A DNA stretch of 64,000 nucleotides, from NCBI GenBank assembly GCA_036346405.1, contig CM070561.1:32654338-32718337 (forward strand), given 5' to 3'. Shown piece by piece: positions 1 to 9,749 of the stretch (within the stretch, counting starts at the first letter, position 1; each line of letters starts with the position of its first letter). A program made the translations under genes and the position numbers. The DNA is from Phyllostachys edulis. Lineage: Eukaryota > Streptophyta > Magnoliopsida > Poales > Poaceae. The notes under the pieces are model-generated. The model saw only the letters and a list, made by a program, of their open reading frames with translations, made no database searches and was not told the DNA's origin.

Positions 1-82
1 AGGTTAAGTCAAACTCGATTATTTATGTTCTGCTCTGTGCTAACTTATTCATAAACTTGTGAACCATGTTTTTGGATTTTAG

Positions 83-1470
83 GGGCAATTGTTGCTTCAA
101 ATTTGATGGATAAGCAAGGACGAAAGAAACTTTTGATAGGGAGCTATCTTGGAATGGTATGCAGCATTTCTATTATATTACTTTTCAGGAAGTCCTACTA
201 TAATCTTTTAATTATTTGCAAAAATTATGCATTTTTTTAGAGTTTATGGTGAGTAACTATTTCTTTCAATATGTTTTTTGGTCGAATTTTTGTCAATATG
301 ATTGTCCTGACATTGAGGCAAACTGGCAATGCTGGCGCGGTACTTGCACCTATACTGCTCTTGTCCTTAACAAAATCTAATGCCAGTTTTCCATCTTTTT
401 GCAGGCAATTGCAATGTCCCTTATAGTATATGCTATCAGCTTCCCACTTGATGAAGGAGTTAAGCACAGCCTGTCAATTACTGGAACTCTTTTGTATGTA
501 CTTTTAGTCTTTTACCTTCTTTATCTCTAGCATATTCTTCATTCCACTCGCAATGATATGATGTTGCCCAGCAATTTTAAATGTGAGTACTAAACCCTTG
601 TTACACTGCAATGACTTGAGACAAATACTAAAAACATTGTTTTGTATAGTGAGTGTGGTAGCTGTTTTTTACAGAGGCTACTGCAAAGAGTGTTCTGTGT
701 ATAAACCCTTTACTTTGAGGTCATCTATTTGTGATTTCTGTGAAGCAAAAGGCTTCCTTAGATTTCGGGAAATTCACATGTTATAATTTCTCAATGTTTA
801 TAAGCCATTTAATTTACACTGCCCACGATTAACATAAAGGATTATCTTCTAGCATATACATACTTGGCTGCAAGTTGTAACAAATGATTAGTCTTGGTTA
901 GAAGTTTCAGTTATGCATTTGTGTTTATAAAACAGTTAGTAATTCTGAAATTGGTTAGGTCTCTCACTCTTTTATCTATGTTTACAGAAAGTTTATGTTT
1001 ACATTTTCAGGTACATTTTTACTTTTGCAATAGGTGCTGGGCCAGTTACAGGAATCATCATACCAGAGCTGAGCAGTGCTCGGACACGCTCAAAAGTTAT
1101 GGGCTTCAGCTTCACTGTACATTGGGTATGCATTTCCAAACTGTATATGATTACCTCACAACACTCCTTCTGTAGTTTGTATGCAATCTACATTTCCACT
1201 TTATATCAAGACATGTAGTCTATCACTACTGTCCTGTCTACCTCTATACTAATGGATTGGATTGTTCGTCAGATATGTAATTTTCTGGTGGGACTATTTT
1301 TCCTGGAGCTTGTGAAGAAGTTTGGCGTTGGAACAGTCTATGCAGGCTTCGGTGGGGTCTCCTTGTTGTCAGCACTTTTCGCCTACAATTTCATAGTTGA
1401 GACAAAAGGACGTTCTCTTGAGGAAATTGAGATGTCTCTGAGCCCTGCTGCCCCTGGTGAACGAAACTAG
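83..1470 (+). CDS. Plastidic glucose transporter-like protein, last four exons (5' part outside window)
   Basis: Four exons with GT-AG borders join in frame: 83-156, 405-493, 1011-1125 and 1273-1470 (stop TAG). Donors read GTATGC, GTATGT and GTATGC; each acceptor ends in CAG or TAG. The joined protein carries the MFS sugar-porter signatures of the C-terminal half: a D-K-x-G-R-K loop (MDKQGRKKLLIG), a membrane helix with GAGPV (in plastidic carriers GAGPVP is usual), an HW-x-NF segment (spread over the last exon junction) and the terminal VETKGRSLEEIE motif. These match the plastidic glucose transporter branch (pGlcT/GLT1, SGB1-like), which exports glucose from starch breakdown across the inner plastid envelope. 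The N-terminal half, including any transit peptide, lies left of the window. The change from GAGPVP to GAGPVT is slightly unusual. Family is secure; the exact paralogue is not. Confidence 0.9.
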
Positions 1471-1984
1471 AACAGATTCTTGTATTAAGTTACGCAGATG
1501 AACCGAATCATTCAACAGCATTCAACTGCCTCGAGAGTTTTTGAGCCGAGGGGTACACACATTCAATCCAATGCAGTTTGTTGTCTAATGATCTAACTGG
1601 CCTGTGAGTGCATGTAGTGGTTATGTTGAAGCAGTAGCCCTTCAGCAGCACCAATTTGTCGCGAACAGCTTCACCTTACTTCTATAGCTATACGCATGTG
1701 TATAATGGATCACATTGTTAAAGAGAACACACCTCGGCTTTTAATAGCGCTAGAAATTGATATACTATGTAAATAAAGGGTAGAGGAAATGTCATTCTCT
1801 TGTGCCTTTTGTAGTTTTTATACATCGTTAGTATCTGCAATCTTCCACACTTGTGTAGTCATAATTTAAGCTGTTGCTTGAGTGGTGGATTTGAAAGAAT
1901 ATCTATGGTTTACCTTTGCATTACGGATACATATTTGCAGAACACTTCTAATTGGAACATGCAACCTGTAAGTTGCAAGGTAAC
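1471..1984 (+). other. 3' UTR and flank of the transporter gene
   Basis: AT-rich sequence with no credible coding frame. An AATAAA hexamer at 1772-1777 lies about 300 bases after the stop codon and is the best candidate polyadenylation signal. A long minisatellite-bearing LTR starts at 1985, only about 500 bases past the stop, so the gene ends directly against a transposon block. Confidence 0.6.
1772..1777 (+). terminator. Candidate polyadenylation signal of the transporter gene
   Basis: AATAAA downstream of the stop at 1470, in an AT-rich stretch. Plant polyadenylation signals are loose, so this is a plausible rather than proven site. Confidence 0.4.
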
Positions 1985-2053
1985 TGTTAGACCCTAAATT
2001 TGTAAATTGGAAATCAGTTTTAACCACTAAGTTTCGATTACTGAGGTTCAACT

Positions 2054-2221
2054 ACTCAGCTTCGACTACTGAGTTTTGACCACTCAGTTTCGACTACCTA
2101 GTGTCGACCACTCAGTTTCGACTACCGAGTGTCGATCACTCAGTTTCGACTACCGAGTTTCGACCACTCAGTTTCGACTACTGAGATTCGGCCACTCAGT
2201 TTCGACTACTGAGTCTGTTGG
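2054..2221. repeat. 28-bp minisatellite, six units, at the tip of LTR A
   Basis: Six head-to-tail units of exactly 28 bp begin at 2054, 2082, 2110, 2138, 2166 and 2194. Each starts ACTCAGTTTCGACTAC (one has ACTCAGCTTC) and differs mainly in the last 12 bases. The array lies between two copies of the LTR start (TGTTAGACCCTAAATTTG at 1985 and TGTTGGATCCTAAATTTG at 2216), so it expanded together with a duplication of the LTR end. Confidence 0.85.
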
Positions 2222-4084
2222 ATCCTAAATTTGTAATTTGGAATCTTCTGTGTCAATTTGTGTCATTCTCTGGATCAGTAGATAGCACACACAGGTACAT
2301 TCTGGGATCATCACATACATCGCATACAATAGTGTAATGTATTTCATGACAGGCTGTGCGGCCCATTGTTTTACAAAAGGGCCACGGAAGCCACACTACT
2401 ACATAGTTCAGAGTACAGCATAAAGGGTAAGAGCGGAAGCAAAAGAAGTCGTAGTGGATCTATTCACTTTGCCCACAGGCAAGTGACTGGGGGTCCCAGC
2501 CTAAGCTTCACCATCTTCTCTACGGTTTGGTCCAGCCGCCAAGTAGTAGTCGTATAGGTCTTGATCAAGTGGCTCTAAAAGATTATATCGAACGAGCCTA
2601 AGTACACAACCGTACTCGCGAGCCAACATACAATGCAGTTTATTATAGATGCAAGGCTAGTCAAGAGAAGCTCCGAGTCCTTTTATTTGCACAAAGCTAA
2701 GTTTGAATTAGAGTAAGTAGTAGATCCCGAGACTTAGCATTTCTAATCCAACATTTTTTGTAATAGAGTTTTCATTTGTAAAGTACCAGTGGAGATCCCA
2801 TCTCCTATGCCATTGAGTGGCTCCATCCACCCAATGCTCCGGCTATCCCATATTTACTATTGGTCCCTGACCAGGCCATTTCAAATCCCTGGGGTCCCAC
2901 CCTGACTTTCCTTTTCATCCACAAATCATTTTGTAAAAATGAAAGCTAGTTCAAGCGAGTTCTTGGCACCACTCTTGACTGTGAGCACGACTATCCAAAT
3001 AGTTTTCTTACTCTGCAGAGTTCGTACACTTTACCCACAAGAGATAATCGTCTTGATATATACACACGCTTCCTTAGACATGTGAATCAATGGGAGATTA
3101 CCACAAGGCCTTTACAATGCTCAACCTCGACGCAACCCCACCCGCTAAGATTTCCACTGCCCGAAGCCACGCTCCCAGGAGGCCCCCTCTTGCGCCGTGT
3201 GGTTTTCCTATGGCTTCTACCCTTACCCACGCCACACACCCACCAGTGGCGAAGCCACGCCGAGGCGAATAAATTAGTTAGTTAGGTCATACCCATTATA
3301 GACTTATGGCCGTACTATTTTTACACGAGAGGTCATCACAAGAACTCGATCCTTTATTGACTTGGGCGATACATCCACATACCCCACTGTTGTGCCCCTG
3401 GCACCAGCCACTCTTTTCAGCCGCCCAAGTCGAAATCTGTTTTTAGGTTTTGCTTGGTTTTTAAAATAACCTTTAGTCTAACATACCAGCCAGGCTCCCA
3501 GCTTCGACTGCCCAAATCCAGTTTTCATGTTTTGAATGATTGTTATTGGGCAATTTAATGCCCGCACGACCATGTATCTAAGTAAGGCTAAGCATGACAC
3601 TTAGTTATAGACTTATTAACTAGTATGTAATCCATTAACTCTAGGGTGACAAAGGATAGTGTCCAAGTGCAAGGATTGGAAGTTTATACACAATTATTGT
3701 TAAGGCATTAGCTATGAACTAGACCAATATAGTTGTATAAATCATAGCAATGCAATTTCATAATTTAAAGCAATATAATTTGCAAAGAGTAGGTGCAACA
3801 TGATCAAAGTATTGACTCGCCTTGCTCAGGGTATTGCTGATCTTGTTCCGGATCAACTAGAGGGTCTTCGGTCGCTTCGGCTTCTATATACGTAAGAACA
3901 ACCAAAATTCAAATAAGCATAGAGGGGCTCAAATTGCAATCAAACATTCAGATGAACTCTAAATTGGGTATTTTCGGTTTGGTTGAGGAGATTCTGTTAG
4001 TTTCCGTTCTTTCATTACTGTATCTGGTGTTGGACATAAAGTCCGAGTAGATGAAGTAAGCTATTTCCGAGTCGGTTGCTAATC

Positions 4085-4640
4085 TGTATACGAGTCCCTG
4101 GGTTTTGAGTACTGTTTGTTGTTACGACTACCTAGTCAGAAGGGGTCTCGACCATCTGGTTAGAAGGGGTTTCGAGTACTGTTCGTCGTTTTGACTGCCT
4201 AGTCAGAAGGGGTCTCGACCACTTGGTCAAAAGGGGTCTCAACTATGTGTAGTCGAAGGTGGTTCGACTATGCGAAATTGAAGGAGGGTCAACTACTTGT
4301 AGTCGAAGGGGGGTTCAACTACATTTCAGGTGGAAGGAGGTTCAACTACCTGGTCGGAAGGAGTTTCGACTACTTGTAGTCAATAGAGGTTCGACTACCT
4401 GGTCGAAAGGTGTTTCGACTATGTGGTCAGGAGGAGTTTCGACCACCTGGTCGGAGGGAGGTTCGCATAGTCGAAGGAAGTTCAACTACACGCAAAGACT
4501 TCACAATCACATGGTTGGAAGAGGGTTCGACTATGTGTAGTCGAAGAAAGTTCGACTACACGCGAAGACTTCACGATCACGTGGTCGAAAGAAGGTACGA
4601 CTATGTGTAGTCGAAGGAAGTTCAACTACATGCGAAGACT
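4085..4640. repeat. Degenerate minisatellite inside LTR A
   Basis: Irregular repeats built on GACTACCTGGTCGGAAGG and GACTATGTGTAGTCGAAG fill this stretch. The short ORFs seen here (for example 4259-4540 and 4410-4610) are only repeat read-through. The phrase TGTGTAGTCGAA also occurs near 15590-15605 inside LTR D, supporting common ancestry of A and D. Confidence 0.7.
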
Positions 4641-4739
4641 TCCCGATCTACAATGCATTCGTTGATCCGACAATGCTTTCGTGCAACTAGAGTGTGCATC
4701 TAGTGGCCACCAAGAATGTACCGGTATGGCGCTGAGGGG

Positions 4740-4744
4740 ACGAG
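4740..4744. repeat. Target-site duplication of element B, left copy (ACGAG)
   Basis: ACGAG directly precedes the TGAAGAATC start of the 5' LTR and recurs at 22660-22664 directly after the TCTTACA end of the 3' LTR. Five bases is the usual duplication length for LTR retrotransposons. Confidence 0.92.
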
Positions 4745-5336
4745 TGAAGAATCTAGACCCGTCATTATGTGTTAATGGAGTATTTTGGTTATTAATGATA
4801 AATCTATTTGTGAGACTAACACTTCTATTGCTATACCTATTGTTTAGTCTCAGTTGGATAAAAAGGTGAAATTCACATATGTATGCATTTGACATCATAT
4901 TTCTATATCTTGTTGCATTCCTCGGATCCAAAATATAGGATGAACTCTATTAAAAGTCTAACTTGAATATGTGCATATGTTCTTATTACACATTTGTGTA
5001 TGCACACATTTAGGGGAGTTCACTCTATGTTTTGTGGTTTCATTAGTATTGATTCATATTCCTTTATCCACATATATTAAGGATATATATTTACTTTGAA
5101 ACATATCAAATGAGTATACAACTTGTGTAGTTCATATATACTCATATAACCTTTCATTCAATTATTTACTAATGTGATGGTTGTCATCAATTACCAAAGA
5201 GGGAAAAGATTGGAGTATCTTGTCCCACCATTATGAGTTAATGGTATGTTATGGTAATTAATGACTATCATGTGTGGGACTAATATTTTTCATGAGTTGG
5301 ATGAATAAGTTATGTTCTATGGTGATGGAGACTTTG

Positions 5337-5566
5337 GATGACATCATGAGGTGATCGTCATCGAGTCAAGATTCAAGAAGAGGATGCATCATGTGTTGAT
5401 GCATATCAAGTTCAAGAAGAGGAGATGATCATGAGTTGATCATCAAGTCAAAAGAAGACCCATCATGTGTTGATGGAGGTCAAGTGAAAGAGTGCATCAT
5501 GGGTTGATGCATATTCAAGTCAAGAATTTGAAGAAAAGGAAATATCATGTGTTGATGATTATCGAG
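5337..5566 (+). repeat. Array of six short hairpins with a shared core and covarying stems (5' LTR of B)
   Basis: Six inverted repeats share the core ATCA-TGNGK-TGAT, where the five middle bases form the loop, but have different, still complementary outer arms: 5337-5362 (GATGAC with GTCATC, one bulged C at 5356), 5384-5404 (ATGC with GCAT), 5424-5444 (GATG with CATC), 5460-5476 (CC with GG), 5493-5511 (TGC with GCA) and 5544-5556 (core only here; its 3' LTR counterpart has AATC with GATT). The spacers carry AGTCAAG or TTCAAGAAGA. Different arms that remain paired are the pattern expected of a selected structure, but repeat expansion could also produce it. Confidence 0.75.
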
Positions 5567-5817
5567 TTAATGACCCGGTTCTTGAAATGAAGATGTGCGT
5601 CATCAAGCTTCAAGTATTTGTGTAAGGCAAAGGTATGACTAGCTAGGGCTAAGGATGTGTTCATAGTCTTTTACCGGTCTTGGTGTTTGGTTGGAGACCG
5701 GATTGCTAGTATAGGTTACCGTACTATTAAGAGGGGTCTTGATTAGTAGTTTGAGTTTGTCATGTGTTGATAGCTCATTGTGCTTACTCTAGCTCTCGTT
5801 AACATGTTGCCAATATT

Positions 5818-6035
5818 TGCAAATGTGTTTTGCAAATAGTCGGGGCTCATGTATAATCCTTGTAGCATGTGACTTTAGTTTGCGAATGTTTTTTTGCAAA
5901 TGGTTTAAGTCGATGTACCTTATTTCTTGTGGCGTTGATTCTAAAAGTTGGCAAATATGTTTTGCAACTTGTTGAGAATCTCACTTTTAACCCTTGTTTG
6001 CACTGCGCATCAATTGGCAAATGTGTTTTGCAAAT
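5818..6035 (+). repeat. Four-fold ~65-bp repeat centred on GCAAATGTGTTTTGCAAA (5' LTR of B)
   Basis: Near-palindromic GCAAATGTGTTTTGCAAA or a variant occurs at about 5818, 5881, 5949 and 6013, spaced 63, 68 and 64 bases. The same four are found in the 3' LTR at about 21235, 21297, 21364 and 21430. The block is upstream of the TATA box, in U3, so it could be an enhancer-like repeat. Confidence 0.7.
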
Positions 6036-6074
6036 TGAGTTGAAACGAAATGCAAATTACTCTCTTTCAGCTCT

Positions 6075-6410
6075 GGCGGTCTAACCGCCAGTAGTGATCG
6101 GTCTGACCAGTGGGGTGTTCGGTCTGGCCGCCAGTTGTTGGGCGGTCTGACCGGCCCTTGGTCAGTGGTATGACCGCATTTGTTCTACGGTACTACCGGA
6201 GTGCGTGGCGGTACATATTTTCCAGTAAGGTGCATTTTCTAGATTTAGCTTGCTCCTTTTTGGAGCAATCTGACCGCCCCTCTAGCAGTCTAACCGGTGT
6301 GGTCTGGTCTGATCGGCCATTGGTTGGCGGTCAAACCGGATGTGTGTCTAACAGCTAGTTTTATAGCCGTTGGAACTCTGGCGGTCTGACCGGCCATTAG
6401 TTGGCGGCCA
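6075..6410 (+). repeat. Cluster of CGGTCTGACCG near-palindromes (5' LTR of B)
   Basis: About ten variants of GCGGTCTGACCGGC lie within 340 bases directly upstream of the TATA box, many decayed by single changes (for example GCGGTCTAACCGCC, CGGTCTGGCCGCC, GCGGTCAAACCGG). The same motif is clustered in the 3' LTR (21485-21825), in element F LTRs, in LTR fragment G and in two places inside B (9750-9825, 10370-10455). Confidence 0.75.
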
Positions 6411-6471
6411 GACTAGCTTATTCCTGTTTTTGTGGAATCTTTCCTCCAACGGCTAGTTTTTGTGTGCGGGC

Positions 6472-6479
6472 TATAAATA
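6472..6479 (+). promoter_or_regulatory. TATA box of element B 5' LTR
   Basis: TATAAATA within GGGCTATAAATATCC, conserved in the 3' LTR at 21881. It predicts transcription from about 6500, making 4745-6500 the U3 region. Confidence 0.7.
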
Positions 6480-7224
6480 TCCACCTTGGCTAGTTGTGGA
6501 GGTTGTTGTTGCTGGTGCTATTCATTCATTGAGCAAAGAGCAAGCCCTCTCATCTCTTTTGTGCATGTGTTGCACTTAGTGAGCTTAGAGAGTAAACTCT
6601 AAGTGCATTTGTTGCATTAGGTAGTGGATTGTGTATCCACTTGAGCTTAGACACTTGATTTGTTCAAGTGAGAGTCTTTGACTTGTTTCTTTTGGTGTTT
6701 GTCGACACCTAGACGGTGTGGAGGCGTCGTGGTTTGGTGATCTTCTCAAAGAAGGTTGTGAGAAGACTCGGGTGTTTGTGAGTGGCTTGGTGCTCGCCAT
6801 CTCTGGAGTGGAGGAAGAGCTACCCCTAGTGGATCGAGGTGTTAGTTCGTGTTGGAACTGGTCCAAGTGGTTGGACTTACCTCGGTGGTGTTGGCTTAAT
6901 TCGTGGAGCCATTCCAATTTGTTTGGGCTTTCTTCAACGTGGATTAGGGGAGACCGGCAAGTCTCTGAGCACCATGGTAAAACATCATTGTGTCATTGTG
7001 GTTTGTTTTCTTTGTGCTTTACTATATTGCAATTTACATTCATAGAGTTAAATTACTTACTTATCTTTGTATGATTACTATCATTAGCAAAGATTAGTTG
7101 ATTTAGGTTTTAATTGTGCAAAATCGAACTGATTTACAATTCTGCATAAAACAAGGTTTTAGCCAAAGAAGTTTTTAAAACCGCCTATTCACCCCCCTCT
7201 AGTCGGCCTCCTCAATCTTACAAG

Positions 7225-7236
7225 TGGTATCAGAGC
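7225..7236 (+). promoter_or_regulatory. Primer-binding site of element B (tRNA-iMet)
   Basis: TGGTATCAGAGC, the perfect 12-base complement of the plant initiator tRNA-Met 3' end, two bases after the LTR end at 7222. This fixes the element as plus-oriented. Confidence 0.93.
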
Positions 7237-7276
7237 TTGGTCTCTTATTTTATTAGACTTAACCGTCTAGAGAGTA

Positions 7277-8697
7277 ATGATAGTGACTAGTAATTTAGTG
7301 CACCTTGGTGAGACACCTTTATTTGATGGCACAAATTATGCTTGTTGGAAAATCCGCATGTCATGTTATTTCAAGGCTATGAGCCCTAACATATGGCGGA
7401 TTGTAGATGTGGGTTTTTCTCCTCCAAAGGATCCTCTTGCTCAAACTATTGAGGAAGAGAAACGCTCATATCTCGACGCTCAAGCAACTAACGCTTTATT
7501 TAGTGCTTTGAGTATAAAGGTGTTCGATGCCATATGCAATCTCAAGAGCACTCACGAGATGTGGACGCGACTTCAATATCATTATGAAATGTCCACCTCC
7601 ATGAATGAGGATTGCATACAAGAATGGATGTCGGGAGAATAATGCTCAACTTCTAGCTCTGACAATGAGGATTCCTTAACTCCATCCACATCACCTCATT
7701 GCTTTATGGCAAAAGGTAATAAGAAGGTAAATGATGATGATGCGCCTTCATATGATGAGTTGATGGATATGCTTGAGGTGCTTAATGAGTATCTAGGAAA
7801 GGAGGTTTCAAAATTCGAAGTTTTGAAGAAGAGTATGACTTACTTCAAAACAATTATGATCTTCTAAAAGATGAACATGAAACTCTCCTCCTAAATAAGC
7901 TCAATAAGCCCAAGGTGGATATAGGCATAACATGTAATTTATTAGATGATTTGCCATGTATAGCTCATAGCTCTTGCATTTCATCTAAGGTTAGCATATC
8001 TACCTCTTGTGATGATTTGCTTGATATACCTTGTTGCTCAACATTAGATACTTCTATTTCCTCTACGCTTGTTGAGACTAACATTATAGAGGAAAACAAA
8101 GAGCTCAAGGCCCAAGTCACAAAATTGAAGAATGACTTGGAAAGAAGCTTCAAAGGGAAAGCCACTCTCAATGAGATATTGAACAAGCAAAGATTCTTGC
8201 AAGATAAGAGTGCAATTGGCTTCACTCCAAAGAAGAAGAAAAATAGTAAGACAAGAAATAATGCAAGACACACGAAAAAATATGTCAAGTGCCTTGGATG
8301 CAATGAGAAGAGTCACAAAGCCTCAGTGTGCCCAAGTCAATTGGATGTGAAGTTAAGACATTCAAAAAGGAGGCAACTGGGCAAAGAGCAAGAAAAGAAG
8401 ACAAGTAAGGGAAGCAAAAGTCTAACTTGCTACAATTGCCGGGAAAAGGGAAGCAAAAGCCCAGCTTGCTACAATTACCGGGAAAAGGGACACATTGGTA
8501 AACAATGTCCCAAAGGTACCTCTCCTAAGCCTATTATATATAATGATTATTATTTGTTTAGGAAGGATAAATATGGCATTGTGTTTGCTAGGATTGTTAG
8601 CTCACCTAAGATTATTGTTAGGGCCATTTGGGTGCCTAAATCTATTGTGACTAATATTTTAGTACCCAACCGAGTTTGGGTACCAAAATGTGCTTAA
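7277..8697 (+). pseudogene. Element B gag (SIRE/Maximus-like), frame-broken
   Basis: The first frame (7277-7642, 121 aa) has the copia gag N-terminus: FDGTNYACWKIRMSCYF, then LKSTHEMWTRLQYHYE. The normal middle of the protein is missing around 7640. A second frame picks up at about 7650 (SSDNEDS then CFMAKG) and a third at 7915-8697 holds an acidic coil (ENKELKAQVTKLKNDLE), CCHC zinc knuckles (CLGCNEKSHKASVC; CYNCREKG; CYNYREKGHIGKQC) and the tail IWVPKSIVTN...NRVWVPK that in intact elements leads into pol. A 39-bp tandem duplication at about 8411-8488 copies one knuckle half. Role in family: virion-like particle shell and RNA binding. At least two frame breaks make it non-functional as read. 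Confidence 0.85.
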
Positions 8698-9749
8698 ATG
8701 ATAAATAGGTACTTGGAGAAACGTTGGAGGTTTGGCTTACTCATGAAGAGGTGGATTCCATTATATGAAAAATATGGAGCCAAGCTTGAGGATGATCAAT
8801 TCATATCATAAACCAATGCTATCTCGGTAACAAGTACTTACATTGAAATATCTAGCCCTTTATGCCTTGTGTAGGTTACATTCATGAAAAGCTTATAAAA
8901 AGGGTGCTCTTACTCTTGTTCATAATCTTCATTATTAAAATCTTGAGCAAGATGAAAATGACACATTAAGGGGGAGTGCTAAGTCATCTACATGTATATC
9001 ACATCCCTAAGTATGCCCAAATAAATTAAGTACTAGTAATGTTTTTCAAAATTGAGCCTTTTAGCCAAAAGTCAAAAATTTCATAAATATTAGTAATCCT
9101 TTGAAAAACTAGTTGCAAAATGTATACAAATGCTTTTCGAAGGTTTACCAATGGTTTTGGCTCAAGAAAAACCTATTTTAAGTGAAAATGAGTTTCTAGC
9201 CAAAATTCAAGATCATAGTATCTTGTTTTTGATATAAACTAGATTTTTGTGTAAAATCTATTCTAAAAGGAATTTGAAAATGATCCCAAAAGGAAAATCC
9301 TAGAATTAGCTATCTCAAAATTTTTTGGTATTCACAAGATTTCCAAAAGGCCAACCTAGAAAAAGCTATTTAATTTCGAACCTCGTCCAAAATCCTAGTT
9401 TGACCTAAATGGTCACTTTTTAGCACTTAAGTGAGTTTTGCCATTTGATCCAAATTTATTAACATGAATAGGGCCATAATGGTTTTAATGACTTATACAT
9501 GAAATTGGATACTTTGAATTTCATCATATGCTCATTTTGGATCTTTTGAAGAAGTTCCTTTAGAATAAAATTTCATTTGCGAAAACAAAAGCTTAATTTA
9601 TAAAAACTATTTAAAAATTTGATTTTCAAGGGCTATATAAATTGGAAATGCTCCAAATATGTTTGCGTGATTGATTGTGTGAAGATTTGGAGCAAAATAC
9701 AACAAATTCCATCTTTTCTCAAAATCTAGAACTGAATCTTTTGAAAGGT
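8698..9749 (+). other. Element B internal non-coding region after gag
   Basis: AT-rich, no coding frame of note and no pol domains. A purine tract AAGGGGGAG at about 8966-8975 resembles the polypurine tract at 20149-20161. Confidence 0.6.

Larger units (their letters stand above)
1985..4744 (-). mobile_element. LTR A, left part: long chromovirus-type LTR interrupted by element B
   Basis: Read on the plus strand the LTR starts TGTTAGACCC at 1985 (and again TGTTGGATCC at 2216) and continues until element B cuts it at 4745. It aligns by eye with solo LTR D (11017-16620): both share the phrase CATTCTCTGGATCAG or CATTCCCTGGATCAG near the start, a GGGCCAC tract, a block reading GAGTACACAACCGTACTC, and ends in ...TGTTACA. 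The similar block GAGTACGAAAGGTACTC in LTR I suggests all three are LTRs of one long-LTR, Tekay-like group, lying in minus orientation. No internal domain is attached, so A is a solo LTR. The 5 bases left of 1985 (GTAAC) do not match those right of 23769 (ACATC), so its target duplication is lost or its border is misplaced. Confidence 0.7.
4745..7222 (+). repeat. Element B 5' LTR (2478 bp)
   Basis: Begins TGAAGAATCTAGACC and ends CCTCCTCAATCTTACA. It aligns along its length with 20163-22659. Landmarks: a hairpin array (5337-5566), a 65-bp-spaced TTTGCAAA repeat block (5818-6035), a cluster of CGGTCTGACCG motifs (6075-6410), a TATA box (6472-6479) and a C-rich stretch (CACCCCCCTCTAGTCGG) 30 bases before the end, which is also found in reverse complement at the start of the F, E and G LTRs. 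Confidence 0.92.

Noticed and set aside
583..786. 67-aa ORF between transporter exons
   Set aside because: Lies in the intron between exons 405-493 and 1011-1125 and has no transporter similarity.
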